DNA of 60,852 nucleotides, from NCBI GenBank assembly GCA_024682995.1, contig JAIKYR010000043.1:1-60852 (forward strand), written 5' to 3'. Positions 10,401 to 18,744 of this stretch are shown piece after piece (position 1 is the first letter of the stretch; each line of letters begins with the position of its first letter). The stretch comes from Bacteroidales bacterium (lineage in GTDB: Bacteria; Bacteroidota; Bacteroidia; Bacteroidales; WCHB1-69). The notes beneath the pieces are model-generated. The model was given only the letters and a program-made list of their open reading frames with translations, searched no databases and had not been told where the DNA came from. The translations under genes and the position numbers were made by a program.

Positions 10401-13400
10401 TGTTGGTTCTGCACATCCGAAGAAAACAACACATCGGGTTTCTCCGCCTTCCCTGCAGGCATTGACAATAGAGTATTCGGCGAAAGCGCCTATTTTTGGA
10501 CTTCTTCGAGTGATGAATATGGATGGGAAGCACGCTGTCACTATATCTACTATGAGAGTTGTAGCATAGATAATTTCACCAATAACACAAATTATGGACG
10601 CTCTGTCCGATGCATTTATGGTACAGGATATAATATACCTGTCGTGAAAACCGCATCCGTTTCCAGTCTCGGCTATAGCAGTGTGGCCTGTGGTGGGGAA
10701 ATCACCTCCAACGGTGGCGCAAGCGTAACCCAACGTGGTGTATGCTGGAGCACCCAACCGAATCCGAGTATTGATTTCAATAATAACATTACTGTAAACG
10801 GCAACGGATCCGGCTCATTTAGCAGCAATGTCACCGGTTTAACTCCTGGCACCACCTATTATATGCGAGCATACGCCACCAACAGTGCCGGCACCGCTTA
10901 TGGACAGCAAGTCACATTTACCACACTGAATATACCTGTAATCACCACCAAACCCGTGACCAACATACTGGACAGTACCGCTGTTTGCGGCGGCGTCATC
11001 ACCTTTGTCGGCGACGGTCCCATTATGGCCAAAGGCGTATGCTGGAAAACTTCCGTGAATCCGACGGTTAATGACCATATTACCACAGACACCTCTGCGC
11101 AAGCCGACTTCAACTGTCTGCTGACGGAGCTCACACCCGGCACCCGCTATTATGTCCGGGCTTTCGCCACAAACGCTGGTGGAACCGTTTACGGGGCCCA
11201 AGAAAGTTTCTACACTTCAGATGTAAAACCAACCGTTTCCACCGATATGGTGTATGACATCACCACCAATTCTGCTATCGGTGGCGGCCACATCGTTTCC
11301 ACAGGTCTGTCCAACATCACGGCACAAGGTGTATGCTGGAGCACATCCTCAAATCCAACTATTGCCGACAACCACACATCCGACAGCATCGGCACCAGTG
11401 TTTTCTCAAGCAACATCACAGGGCTTGTCACAGGCACCTTGTACCATATCCGTGCCTACGCCACCAACAGTTCGGGTACTGGCTATGGAGAAGATGTGGC
11501 TTTTTTCACTTTAGGAAATCCTTCACAAGACAACCAGCCCTGCCCCAACACACCTACTTTGACCGACTTTGACGGCAACACCTATAACACGGTGAAGATT
11601 GGGCAACAGTGCTGGATGAAGGAGAACCTGCGAACCACCCATTACGCGAACGGCACAGCTATCCCTTCCGGCACCACGAGCAGTACTACAAGCCCATATT
11701 ATTATTACAACTCATCTTCTGGCATTGCTTTGGCTCAACGCGGCTATTTGTATAATTGGGCTGCTGCCATGCACGGTGAAAACTCCTCCGATGCCATTCC
11801 TTCCGGCGTTCAGGGAATCTGTCCCACAGGATGGCACTTGCCTTCCTCCAGCGAATGGAGACAACTCAACACCTATGTAGGTGCCCAAAGCCAATACCTT
11901 TGCAACGGCAATTCCAGATACATAGCCAAGGCGTTGGCCTCCACCACGGGATGGAACGAACATTACGATGATTGCACAGTGGGCAACATCCTTATGAACA
12001 ACAATGCCACTGGATTCTCTGCCATGCCTGTCGGATACTATACGTCTAATGGGAATCACAGCGTCGGCATCTTTACTGCCTTCTGGTCCTCCACCAACAG
12101 TTCTTCAGATTATACAAATATTCTCTCAATGAGTTCAATGTCACCGTATTCGGCCATAGGAACTGACAGGTCTGACTACTATTATTCTGTCCGCTGCCTG
12201 CAAAATGGAAGTATCAGTGGCCTGACAATTCCCACAATCACGACCAATAGTGTGAGCAACGTGATACCCACCTCTGCCCAATGTGGTGGTGATGTAATCT
12301 GCCATGACGAAGTGCCCATCACCGCCAAAGGTATCTGTTGGAGTACGGCGCACAATCCGACAACAGATGACAACCACACGTCTGATGGCAGTGGAGCAGG
12401 AAGTTTTGGCAGCAGTATGACAGGACTGACTCCCGGTGTCACATACTACGTGCGAGCATACGCCGTGAGCGATGCCCTCACCGCCTACGGCAATGAAATC
12501 TCCTTCACCACGCTGGCAGACGGAATACCCTGCGTGGGTGTTGAAACCGTTACCGACATTGACAGCAACGTTTACAATACGGTTCAGATTGGCCAACAAT
12601 GTTGGATGAAGGAAAATCTACGCACGACACACTATCCTGATGGAGAACTGATACCCATAGGTGGCACTTCACAAGACATGTATCCCACCCGTTATGCACC
12701 AGACAACAACATTGCCAACGTACCTGCATACGGATACCTTTACAGTTGGTCAGCAACCATGCATGGGGCCGCTTCCAGCAACTCAAACCCCAGTGGTGTG
12801 CAAGGAATCTGTCCCGATGGCTGGCATGTCCCAAGTCATGCGGAATGGCTCCAGCTTTTCAACTATGTTAGCAATCAAAGCGGTTATATGTGTTCAAAAA
12901 ACAATGGGTCGTCATCTTATGCTAAAGCATTGGCAGCCCCGACAGGATGGTTGGATTATGACTACAATACGGACACTTGGCCTGACGCATGCAGCCCCGG
13001 ATGGCGGCAACAGGGAAGCAACAACGCCACCGGCTTCTCCGCCATGCCCGCCGGATACCACCAAATGCATATTTACGGTTCTTTTGGCCGATTTGGTAAC
13101 TATTGGAGTTCAACCCAAAGTAGTGCCAACCAATGTCATGCCTATTTCTGGGGGTGGAGTTTGGATACGGTATGCATAACCACATTCACCTTTTTTGACT
13201 CGCTTGGCGTCTCTCGTAGTTCGTCTGTTCGCTGTATCCGCAATGCGAATTGGCTGCCTTCTGTTTCAACAAATCCCGTATCATGCAACACCAGCAACAA
13301 GGCTTTCATCAGTGGAAACATCTCAAACGAAGGATCAGCATCTGTCACTGCAAGAGGTGTTTGCTGGAGCACCTCCCACAACCCCACCATTTCCGACAGT

Positions 13401-14240
13401 CACACCAGTGATGGTACTGGCACTGGCTCTTTCAGCACTACAATCACCGGACTACAGCCTTCCACCACCTATTATGCAAGGGCGTATGCCACCAACCATT
13501 ACGGCACTGAATATGGTGATGAGATGAGTTTCACTACTCTTGCTTCCACCAATACGATTCCGGACGGCCAGCCCTGCCCATGCTCGGCTACCGTCACCGA
13601 CATTGACAGTAACACATACAACACGGTGAAGATAGGCAATCAATGCTGGATGAAAGAGAATCTGCGTGTTTTGCACTACGCTAATGGGGAAAACATCCCC
13701 ACTGGGACCCAAGGAAGCTATACCGTTTCCTATTATTACGATTATCCTTCTGGTTTTGCATTGGAGGATCGCGGATATCTGTACAACTGGGCAGCGGTAA
13801 TGCACGGTGTAAACAGCAGCACGGCAAATCCCAGCGGCGTACAAGGTGTCTGTCCAACCGGCTGGCATGTGCCAAGTGAGGCAGAATGGGATCAACTCAC
13901 CAGTTACATGGGCCAAGGCCAATATGCATGCGGAAATTCCAGTTTGTATTTTGCAAAAGCCTTGGCTACCACCACAGGATGGAACACCAGCACTGTCACC
14001 TGTGCGGTAGGCAACACCCCCAGCACGAATAACGCTTCAGGCTTCTCTGCATTCCCAGCAGGTCTTTGGTATAATGGAAGCACATCCAACACATCCGTTT
14101 TTGCCACATTCTGGACTTCTACAGAGGATGACAACAATCAAGCAAAGAGAAAAATTTTACTGAATTCAAGTGTCAGCATGAGCGGTGGAGGCATCCACGA
14201 CAAAAGATACGGCATGTCCGTCCGTTGCCTGCAAGACTAG
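4431..14240 (+). CDS. giant secreted multidomain protein: about 17 FN3-like repeats, P-domain-like module and 5 FISUMP domains
   Basis: Signal peptide (FFLLIVCCQVSNAQ); repeats ending TTYYVRAYATNxxGTxYG..FTT; five copies of VTDxDGNxYNTVKIGxQCWMKENLRTTHY...GICPxGWHxPSxxEW...RCL (TIGR02145-like). Confidence 0.9.
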   Translation: MNIKRFSFGNIIFVFFLLIVCCQVSNAQNTIELLFTGVDQHNNYVKINSIAIENLTRGWSETILFPDTVFTLEMGVGVEDYRQEGTMQVMPNPFDGRTRVNIPSFQNETVTMFLADINGKKCATFTGVLTRGDNIFEISLTTPQVYVLSVITPSGTRSLKMVNRGHAGTDRIRAESNTGKSAKVDLKSTSTHDFELGDEMRYTGHTSVNGITLQSSVVTQTQYISENITLVFDVASGSTHVTTDSIQLHSDGTLSCYGSVQSGQPILDRGFCYSTAHYPTIDDYRIQSGTGTGAFNSTITDLDPSLIWHIRAYATTAATTIYGAEYTLMVKINYTNTDTMFIPDGVACDGNCGRNSYINITNQPAGSTIQSIEDIRYFRLKMEHSWIGDLWISLSCPNQQSVTILKKNASSINGNCASAIPATALGWSTTDASHAHFGLYYEPDGYGHCNGDGSPIGECWNYCWSNAATQGYQYACGQGLVYESCNHLDNVDNPHGGASGSSSSNYVDSTNMATMTNVYHPDESFANLIGCPLNGIWSIQVVDAWASDNGYICEWELALNPNTPVFLSETEVSETPCPQAASVTDYDGNVYGTVAIGSQCWMRENLRTTHTASGTAIIPGNGTDAGTAHYYLPSASDSSGIYGHLYNWKAAENVCPDGWHLPSDSEWAQLTDFLGSLDTCVCGDNPNNVARAMASDTFWSPSSTPCAVGSDLSLNNISNFSTLPVGYTNGTPTAFGTTARFWTATSYNNDYAYYRSLYHDNGFVERNPYGDKAHGMSVRCILAKTPKVTTAAVTNVTDSTAVCGGEVTSIGGAPMTERGLCWSTHAYPTIGDNLVACGAGLGTFTGQMTGLIPGTTYYVRAYATNAAGTVYGASRTFSTLTIPTVTTQNVGNIWDSTATCGGNISYDGGSPVTTRGVCWGTAPNPTIADNHTSDGSGIGTFSSQLTGLVPGTDYNVRAYAINSIGIAYGEQKSFTTKSAPTITLNQATNILSLTASCTYYINSNGQMTITNRGICYSTTPNPTLNDSVIAGTANTGTLQLSGLTPGTTYYVRAYATNAIGTSYSAQISFTTQTIPTLTTAAVSDIDFFTATGGGEVLNTGVPAITARGVCWNTSPNPTIANSHTSDSTGFGTFVSQLTGLTIHTTYYVRAYATNSSGTGYGEQVTFTTLNIPTVTTKNVTNILDSTATCGGSLTSNGDGTLLATGICWSTAMSPTINDFVATDTSLQSNFTCTMTGLIPNTTYYVRAFATNGGGTAYGPQRNFTTKSLPTITLDSATNITSHTASCTYHVTFAGNMAVTARGICYSTTPNPTLQDSVIAGTSSNGTIQLTGLTASTTYYVRAYATNGIGTSYSNLISFTTLSIPTLTTAAVTDIDFFTATSGGEVLNTGVPAITARGVCWSTSSQPTIDDNHTSDSTGFGVFTSHLTGLVPNTTYYVRAYAINSAGINYGNQIVFATPRTPTVSTKTINNITDSSATCGGNVTSNGGAMLLATGVCWSTSQNPTINDFVVTDSTAQPNFTCVMTGLVPNTQYYVRAFATNGGGTSYGVQRSFITRAIPTIALDTITNIQSLSASCSYHLVYNGGVNVSDRGICYSTTPNPTLNDSVIASTANTGTLQLSGLIPGTTYYVRAYATNNFGTGYSNQISFTTLTIPTVITTPISDVSFFTATGGGEVLATGVPAITARGVCWSTEPYPTIADSLTSDSTGFGTFTSHLTGLTPGTTYHVRAYAINNSGISYGEDLTFTTVSVKTELITQYTDTTALAGGSLTPINGSTTANFGVSDWGICWSTTPNPSVHNNIILSTGTLTHFTCNMTNLTSGNAYCVRAFVTINGDTLYGNEVSFTTKEAGIQSCPGVATVTDIDGNTYNTVKIGDQCWTKENMRATRYSDGISIPLGNTSSGTPYHRYYPNDSIINVPVYGYMYDWPTTMHGGISTNATPIQGVCPNGWHVPSHAEWSSMEQYVSNHNTFTCNNSTPCTAKALASKRGWIGCWFCTSEENNTSGFSAFPAGIDNRVFGESAYFWTSSSDEYGWEARCHYIYYESCSIDNFTNNTNYGRSVRCIYGTGYNIPVVKTASVSSLGYSSVACGGEITSNGGASVTQRGVCWSTQPNPSIDFNNNITVNGNGSGSFSSNVTGLTPGTTYYMRAYATNSAGTAYGQQVTFTTLNIPVITTKPVTNILDSTAVCGGVITFVGDGPIMAKGVCWKTSVNPTVNDHITTDTSAQADFNCLLTELTPGTRYYVRAFATNAGGTVYGAQESFYTSDVKPTVSTDMVYDITTNSAIGGGHIVSTGLSNITAQGVCWSTSSNPTIADNHTSDSIGTSVFSSNITGLVTGTLYHIRAYATNSSGTGYGEDVAFFTLGNPSQDNQPCPNTPTLTDFDGNTYNTVKIGQQCWMKENLRTTHYANGTAIPSGTTSSTTSPYYYYNSSSGIALAQRGYLYNWAAAMHGENSSDAIPSGVQGICPTGWHLPSSSEWRQLNTYVGAQSQYLCNGNSRYIAKALASTTGWNEHYDDCTVGNILMNNNATGFSAMPVGYYTSNGNHSVGIFTAFWSSTNSSSDYTNILSMSSMSPYSAIGTDRSDYYYSVRCLQNGSISGLTIPTITTNSVSNVIPTSAQCGGDVICHDEVPITAKGICWSTAHNPTTDDNHTSDGSGAGSFGSSMTGLTPGVTYYVRAYAVSDALTAYGNEISFTTLADGIPCVGVETVTDIDSNVYNTVQIGQQCWMKENLRTTHYPDGELIPIGGTSQDMYPTRYAPDNNIANVPAYGYLYSWSATMHGAASSNSNPSGVQGICPDGWHVPSHAEWLQLFNYVSNQSGYMCSKNNGSSSYAKALAAPTGWLDYDYNTDTWPDACSPGWRQQGSNNATGFSAMPAGYHQMHIYGSFGRFGNYWSSTQSSANQCHAYFWGWSLDTVCITTFTFFDSLGVSRSSSVRCIRNANWLPSVSTNPVSCNTSNKAFISGNISNEGSASVTARGVCWSTSHNPTISDSHTSDGTGTGSFSTTITGLQPSTTYYARAYATNHYGTEYGDEMSFTTLASTNTIPDGQPCPCSATVTDIDSNTYNTVKIGNQCWMKENLRVLHYANGENIPTGTQGSYTVSYYYDYPSGFALEDRGYLYNWAAVMHGVNSSTANPSGVQGVCPTGWHVPSEAEWDQLTSYMGQGQYACGNSSLYFAKALATTTGWNTSTVTCAVGNTPSTNNASGFSAFPAGLWYNGSTSNTSVFATFWTSTEDDNNQAKRKILLNSSVSMSGGGIHDKRYGMSVRCLQD
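7362..8228 (+). repeat. higher-order FN3 triplet, copy 1 (867 bp)
   Basis: Starts SAPTITL..TASCTY; followed in phase by the DIDFFTATGGGEVLNTGVPAITARGVCW and LLATGICWS..NFTC units. Confidence 0.8.
8229..9095 (+). repeat. higher-order FN3 triplet, copy 2 (867 bp)
   Basis: Starts SLPTITL..TASCTY with the same three-unit order. Confidence 0.8.
9096..9968 (+). repeat. higher-order FN3 triplet, copy 3 (third unit diverged)
   Basis: Starts AIPTIAL..SASCSY, then SDVSFFTATGGGEVLATGVPAITARG, then a diverged HFTCNMT unit. Confidence 0.7.
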
Positions 14241-14340
14241 AACCGGCCCAGAAAGGGCATCACGAGTAGAGCCACCAGATTCTGCGGCAGCTGCCAAAGG
14301 AACAATAACGCGAATATAAGACTGTTGCGGAGCATCATCA
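14241..14340 (-). pseudogene. truncated 5' remnant of a homolog of the 3896-4303 gene (direct repeat copy 2)
   Basis: Minus strand reads MMLRNSLIFALLFLWQLPQNLVALLVMPFLGRF* versus MFCNSLMFALLFLWQLPQNLVALLVMPFLGRL in the intact gene. Confidence 0.85.
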
Positions 14341-15111
14341 ATTCATCTTGCCTAATCGTATGCCAACTTTGACATAGCCGAAATGCAGATTGTTCTTTCG
14401 GCTAGCATGAAAAAGGGTATATCCCGCACTTACCGTAGCCCTTTGATACTCAAGGCCAAACCCCGCTTGTAATCGAAAGACAGTCATGGGGAAAAGATTA
14501 TAATACTGGCCCTGATAATACACCAATCCCCCAAAACGAGTTATGAAATCCGCTCCCAATGCCACCTCCATATAAGGATGGAATGCATTTTGTGAGGGAA
14601 AGAAGCCCCGAAGGTCCAACACAAGCGGGAAATTGGCCACATCAAAACCGGCATATCCGGCAGCGGGCGCTAAAAACAGAGCATCTATGCCAGACCCGAT
14701 TCCAATAAAAAACTTATCCCAACAACGGAATCCAAGCGCAACATTCAGCATTGGTCCGGCCTCCTCCTTCGTAAACAAACAGCCTCCCTCTATATAGGTC
14801 TGAAATATAACCTTGTTCACCAAATCATTTCCAGGTCTGTATTTGGGTTTGAGCATATATGATTCCGTCACAGCATCATTATACACCTCTTTTGTCCCAT
14901 TAGCATATTTTATATAAAAAACATCTTTCTTGGCAATCTGATACGAGGGGCCCTCCAAATTGTCCCATTTCTTATAAGTAATCTCATCAATGCCGACAAT
15001 AAGGACCTTAGCTTGTATTTCCTCCGCATTGAGCAGGACAATGACATCCTGGGCAAAAGAGGCGGAAAAGCAGGCAAAGAGAATGGCAAGTGTCAATATT
15101 ATGCGATTCAT
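14338..15111 (-). CDS. hypothetical secreted/outer-membrane protein
   Basis: Signal peptide (LAILFACFSASFAQ); beta-rich C-terminal half ending in amphipathic strands. Confidence 0.65.
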   Translation of the reverse strand: MNRIILTLAILFACFSASFAQDVIVLLNAEEIQAKVLIVGIDEITYKKWDNLEGPSYQIAKKDVFYIKYANGTKEVYNDAVTESYMLKPKYRPGNDLVNKVIFQTYIEGGCLFTKEEAGPMLNVALGFRCWDKFFIGIGSGIDALFLAPAAGYAGFDVANFPLVLDLRGFFPSQNAFHPYMEVALGADFITRFGGLVYYQGQYYNLFPMTVFRLQAGFGLEYQRATVSAGYTLFHASRKNNLHFGYVKVGIRLGKMN

Positions 15112-15127
15112 GCAGATTGTTTTTTCG

Positions 15128-15136
15128 GCAAAAATA
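15128..15136 (-). promoter_or_regulatory. Bacteroidota -7 element TATTTTTGC
   Basis: Upstream of the 15111 start. Confidence 0.45.
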
Positions 15137-15297
15137 CACTTTTTTCAAACACTCTTCCCCTCTGCCAAAATGTCAGCGTTTTCCACCCGATTCTTTTTTT
15201 GGCACAATTGTTGTAACAATGTCCTCGCCGTTTTTGGACCAACGCAGGTTCAGAGGCGGGTAACAAACTGAAATAATAACAATTAAATAAAATTATC

Positions 15298-17232
15298 ATG
15301 GGAAAAATTATCGGAATTGACTTAGGAACTACAAACTCTTGCGTTGCCGTCATGGAAGGCAACGAAGCCACTGTCATCCCCAACAGCGAAGGCAGACGGA
15401 CCACGCCGTCCATCGTGGCTTTCGTGGGTGACAACGAACGTAAAATCGGTGATCCTGCCAAACGTCAGGCCATCACCAACCCCACCAAGACCATCTTCTC
15501 CATCAAGCGTTTCATGGGCGAGACCTACGACCGCGTCACGAAGGAGATTGAGCGCGTGCCCTACACCGTGGAACGCGCGGCCAACAACATGCCGAAGGTG
15601 AAAATCGACGACCGCGGCTACACCGCTCAAGAGATTTCCGCCATGATTCTTCAAAAGATGAAGAAAACGGCTGAAGACTATCTCGGCCAAGAAGTTACGG
15701 AAGCCGTCATCACGGTGCCGGCCTACTTCAGCGACTCGCAGCGTCAGGCCACCAAGGAGGCCGGTGAGATTGCCGGTCTCACGGTGAAGCGTATCATCAA
15801 CGAGCCTACCGCAGCCGCATTGGCCTACGGTCTGGACAAGAAGAAATCCGACTCCAAAGTGGCCGTGTTCGACCTCGGCGGCGGCACCTTCGATATCTCC
15901 ATCCTCGAGCTGGGCGACGGCGTATTCGAAGTGAAGTCCACCAACGGCGACACGCACCTCGGCGGCGACGACTTCGACCATAAGATCATCGACTGGCTGG
16001 CCAACGAGTTCATGAAAGACTACAACGTGGATTTGCGTAAGGACGCCATGGCCCTGCAACGTCTGAAAGAGGCTGCCGAGAAGGCCAAGATCGAGCTTTC
16101 CAGCTCCAACTCCACGGAAATCAACCTGCCGTACATCATGCCCATTGACGGCGTACCGCAACACCTGGTGCGCACGCTCACCCGTGCCCAGTTCGAACAG
16201 CTGTGCGACGACCTGATCCGCGCCACCATCGAGCCGTGCAAGAAGGCTCTGGCCGACGCCGGCTACACCACCTCCGATATTGACGAGGTGATCCTCGTGG
16301 GCGGCTCCACCCGTATCCCGGCCATCCAGGAAATCGTGGAAAAATTCTTCGGCAAGACCCCGTCCAAGGGTGTCAACCCCGATGAAGTAGTGGCCATCGG
16401 TGCTGCTATCCAAGGCGGTGTGCTCACCGGTGAGGTGAAGGACATCCTCCTGCTGGATGTGACCCCGCTGTCCCTCGGTTTGGAAACCCTCGGCGGCGTG
16501 ATGACCAAACTCATCGAAAGCAACACCACCATCCCGACCAAGAAGACGGAGACGTTCACCACGGCCGTTGATAACCAGACCTCTGTGGAAATCCACGTGC
16601 TGCAAGGCGAACGTCCGATGGCAGCCCAGAACAAGAGCATCGGCCGCTTCCACCTGGACGGCATCCCGGCCGCACAACGCGGCGTGCCGCAAATCGAAGT
16701 CACCTTCGACATCGACACCAACGGCATCCTCAGTGTGACAGCCAAAGACAAAGCCTCCGGCAAGGAACAGAAGATCCGCATCGAAGCCTCTTCCGGCCTC
16801 TCCGATGACGAAATCAAACGGATGAAGGCCGAGGCCGAAGCCAACGCCGATGCCGACAAAAAAGCCAAGGAGGAAATCGACAAGCTGAACGCCGCCGACA
16901 GCCTGGTGTTCCAGACCGAAAAGCAGCTCAAGGAGTTCGGCGACAAGGTGCCCGCTGACGACAAGGCCAAGATTGAGGCTGCGGCAGCCAAGCTGAGAAC
17001 CGCACACGACAACAAGGATTTCGCCGCCATTGACGCCGCCACGGCTGAGTTGCAGGGCGCTTGGCAGGCCGCTTCCGCCAAGATGTACCAACAGGGCGGT
17101 GCCCAACAGCCCGGCGCCGACTTCAACGCCGGTGGATTCAACCAGCAGGCTGGCCAACAAGGTCCGCAGGGTGGTACCCACAACGGCAACGACGGAGAAG
17201 TCCAAGACGTTGATTTCGAGGAGGTCCATTAG
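15298..17232 (+). CDS. dnaK: molecular chaperone DnaK
   Basis: [21 protein letters not shown]... [24 protein letters not shown]... [13 protein letters not shown]. Confidence 0.99.
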   Translation: MGKIIGIDLGTTNSCVAVMEGNEATVIPNSEGRRTTPSIVAFVGDNERKIGDPAKRQAITNPTKTIFSIKRFMGETYDRVTKEIERVPYTVERAANNMPKVKIDDRGYTAQEISAMILQKMKKTAEDYLGQEVTEAVITVPAYFSDSQRQATKEAGEIAGLTVKRIINEPTAAALAYGLDKKKSDSKVAVFDLGGGTFDISILELGDGVFEVKSTNGDTHLGGDDFDHKIIDWLANEFMKDYNVDLRKDAMALQRLKEAAEKAKIELSSSNSTEINLPYIMPIDGVPQHLVRTLTRAQFEQLCDDLIRATIEPCKKALADAGYTTSDIDEVILVGGSTRIPAIQEIVEKFFGKTPSKGVNPDEVVAIGAAIQGGVLTGEVKDILLLDVTPLSLGLETLGGVMTKLIESNTTIPTKKTETFTTAVDNQTSVEIHVLQGERPMAAQNKSIGRFHLDGIPAAQRGVPQIEVTFDIDTNGILSVTAKDKASGKEQKIRIEASSGLSDDEIKRMKAEAEANADADKKAKEEIDKLNAADSLVFQTEKQLKEFGDKVPADDKAKIEAAAAKLRTAHDNKDFAAIDAATAELQGAWQAASAKMYQQGGAQQPGADFNAGGFNQQAGQQGPQGGTHNGNDGEVQDVDFEEVH

Positions 17233-17241
17233 AAATCACAC

Positions 17242-17271
17242 TGTATAGACGCCATGAATCGCGTCTATACA
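17242..17271. repeat. perfect 11-bp-stem palindrome TGTATAGACGC-N8-GCGTCTATACA
   Basis: Direct reading, immediately 3' of dnaK. Confidence 0.8.
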
Positions 17272-17280
17272 AAACACCCC

Positions 17281-17317
17281 AACGGGTGCCGCTAAAAACG
17301 GTGCCCGTTTTTTTTTT
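17281..17317 (+). terminator. dnaK terminator
   Basis: gggtgccg/cggtgccc stem (two GU pairs) followed by a T run. Confidence 0.75.
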
Positions 17318-17320
17318 AAA

Positions 17321-17579
17321 CAATGACATAGAAGTTGACCTATCATTATCCTTATGGCATCGCAGGATGTCAATTATCATAGCTGAATGATTTGTTCTTC
17401 ACCTATGATTGAGCGGGTGTCAGCAACGATCCATTGTCCGCACATCCGTGCGGGCATCTTAAAACTCCCCTTCTGTTGCAGAAGGGGAGTTGACTTCGTG
17501 CGGCACCAAGGTGCCACAAGCATTATTAACAATGGAAAAATGTCGCCATAATCTTCTTGGGTCAACTTCTATATCATTG
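17321..17579. mobile_element. MITE-like element or multibranched structured RNA with 20-bp terminal inverted repeats
   Basis: caatgacatagaagttgacc (17321-17340) versus ggtcaacttctatatcattg (17560-17579), 19/20 complementary; internal hairpins at about 17437-17452, 17465-17489 and 17502-17515. Confidence 0.5.
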
Positions 17580-17609
17580 CTTTTTATGAATAGACCTCTT
17601 TCGCCAAAC

Positions 17610-17640
17610 AAAAAAGGGAAGGATCCCCTTCCCTTTTTTT
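17610..17640. terminator. bidirectional terminator between the dnaK region and arcC
   Basis: aaaaaagggaagg..ccttcccttttttt. Confidence 0.85.
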
Positions 17641-17662
17641 TGTAAATTATTTGCTATTGCGT

Positions 17663-18616
17663 TTATTCGCCGTCCGCCACAATGCGCGTGCCGCAAGTGT
17701 CGTCGCCAAGGCGGCCCGCTTCCGTGATGATGCAGGGATGTCCCGTCTTTTCCACGAACATGATGGCCGCACGCACCTTGGGGGCCATCGAGCCTTCCGT
17801 GAACTGTCCATCGGCCAGGTACTGTTTGGCCTCAGATATCGTTATGGTGTCCAATGCCTTTTCATCCGGCTTGCGGAAGTTGATATAGACTTTAGGCACG
17901 TCGGTGAGGATGTAGAATTCATCGGCGTTGATTTCCACGGCCGTGATGGCAGAGGCAAGGTCCTTGTCAATGACTGCCTGCACGCCTTTCAGATAGCCGT
18001 CCTTCATGGCCACAGGAATGCCGCCACCACCAACCGTGATGACGATGATGCCCTGGTCGGCCAGCTGGCGCACCAGCTTGATGTTCTGGATGCGGATAGG
18101 TTTCGGGGAAGCCACCACCTTGCGCCAACCATTGCCCTTGGGGTCCTCGCGATACACATCGCCGGTCTCTGCCTGATAGGCTTCCGCCTCCTCTTTCGTG
18201 ACATACGGGCCAACAGGTTTGGTAGGATTCTGGAACAGGGGGTCGTTGCCGTCCACCTCCACATGAGTGAGTAGTGTCACCGTATCGCGGTCCCAGCCCT
18301 CCTCGGCGAAAATACGCCGGAAACCCTCCTCTATCAGCGCTCCAATAGAACCTTGGGTTTCCGCCACACAGAAGTTCAAAGGCATGTCCTCCACCTCAAA
18401 AGTCTCCTTGCCGGCCTTGTGCTGCAACATAACATTGCCCACCTGCGGACCGTTGCCATGTCCAATGACCATGCGATAACCTGCCTTCAACATTGGGACA
18501 AGGCATCTGCAAGTTTCCGTAACATTCTCTATCTGTTCACGATAAGTGCCTTTTTGATGGCTTTTCAATAAAGCATTGCCGCCAAAGGCAATAACGGCGA
18601 GTTTGCTGTTTGTCAT
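17663..18616 (-). CDS. arcC: carbamate kinase
   Basis: LAVIAFGGNALLKSHQKGTYREQIENV...GYRMVIGHGNGPQVGNVMLQ... ITVGGGGIPV. Confidence 0.95.
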   Translation of the reverse strand: MTNSKLAVIAFGGNALLKSHQKGTYREQIENVTETCRCLVPMLKAGYRMVIGHGNGPQVGNVMLQHKAGKETFEVEDMPLNFCVAETQGSIGALIEEGFRRIFAEEGWDRDTVTLLTHVEVDGNDPLFQNPTKPVGPYVTKEEAEAYQAETGDVYREDPKGNGWRKVVASPKPIRIQNIKLVRQLADQGIIVITVGGGGIPVAMKDGYLKGVQAVIDKDLASAITAVEINADEFYILTDVPKVYINFRKPDEKALDTITISEAKQYLADGQFTEGSMAPKVRAAIMFVEKTGHPCIITEAGRLGDDTCGTRIVADGE

Positions 18617-18630
18617 AAAAACTATATAAC

Positions 18631-18666
18631 GTTTGTAAGGTTTGTAATGTTAAAAGTGGAAAAGTA
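18631..18666. repeat. dispersed intergenic repeat gtttgtaaggtttgtaatgttaaaagtggaaaagta
   Basis: 33/36 match to the reverse complement of 52077-52112. Confidence 0.8.
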
Positions 18667-18744
18667 TTTAAAGTAAAAAGTGAGAAAAATCAAAGTACAT
18701 CGTTCTTAGTTTTTCAACTTCTTAACTCCACTATCCACGGCCAA

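Noticed and set aside
15322-17229. 635-aa open frame antisense to dnaK
   Set aside because: Long antisense ORFs opposite dnaK are a common codon-bias artefact in GC-richer conserved genes; the product is low-complexity His/Gly/Val-rich and the sense gene is certain.
17377-17565. 62-aa ORF inside the inverted-repeat element as a transposase or toxin
   Set aside because: Too short and encoded by the hairpin sequences; no recognisable motif.
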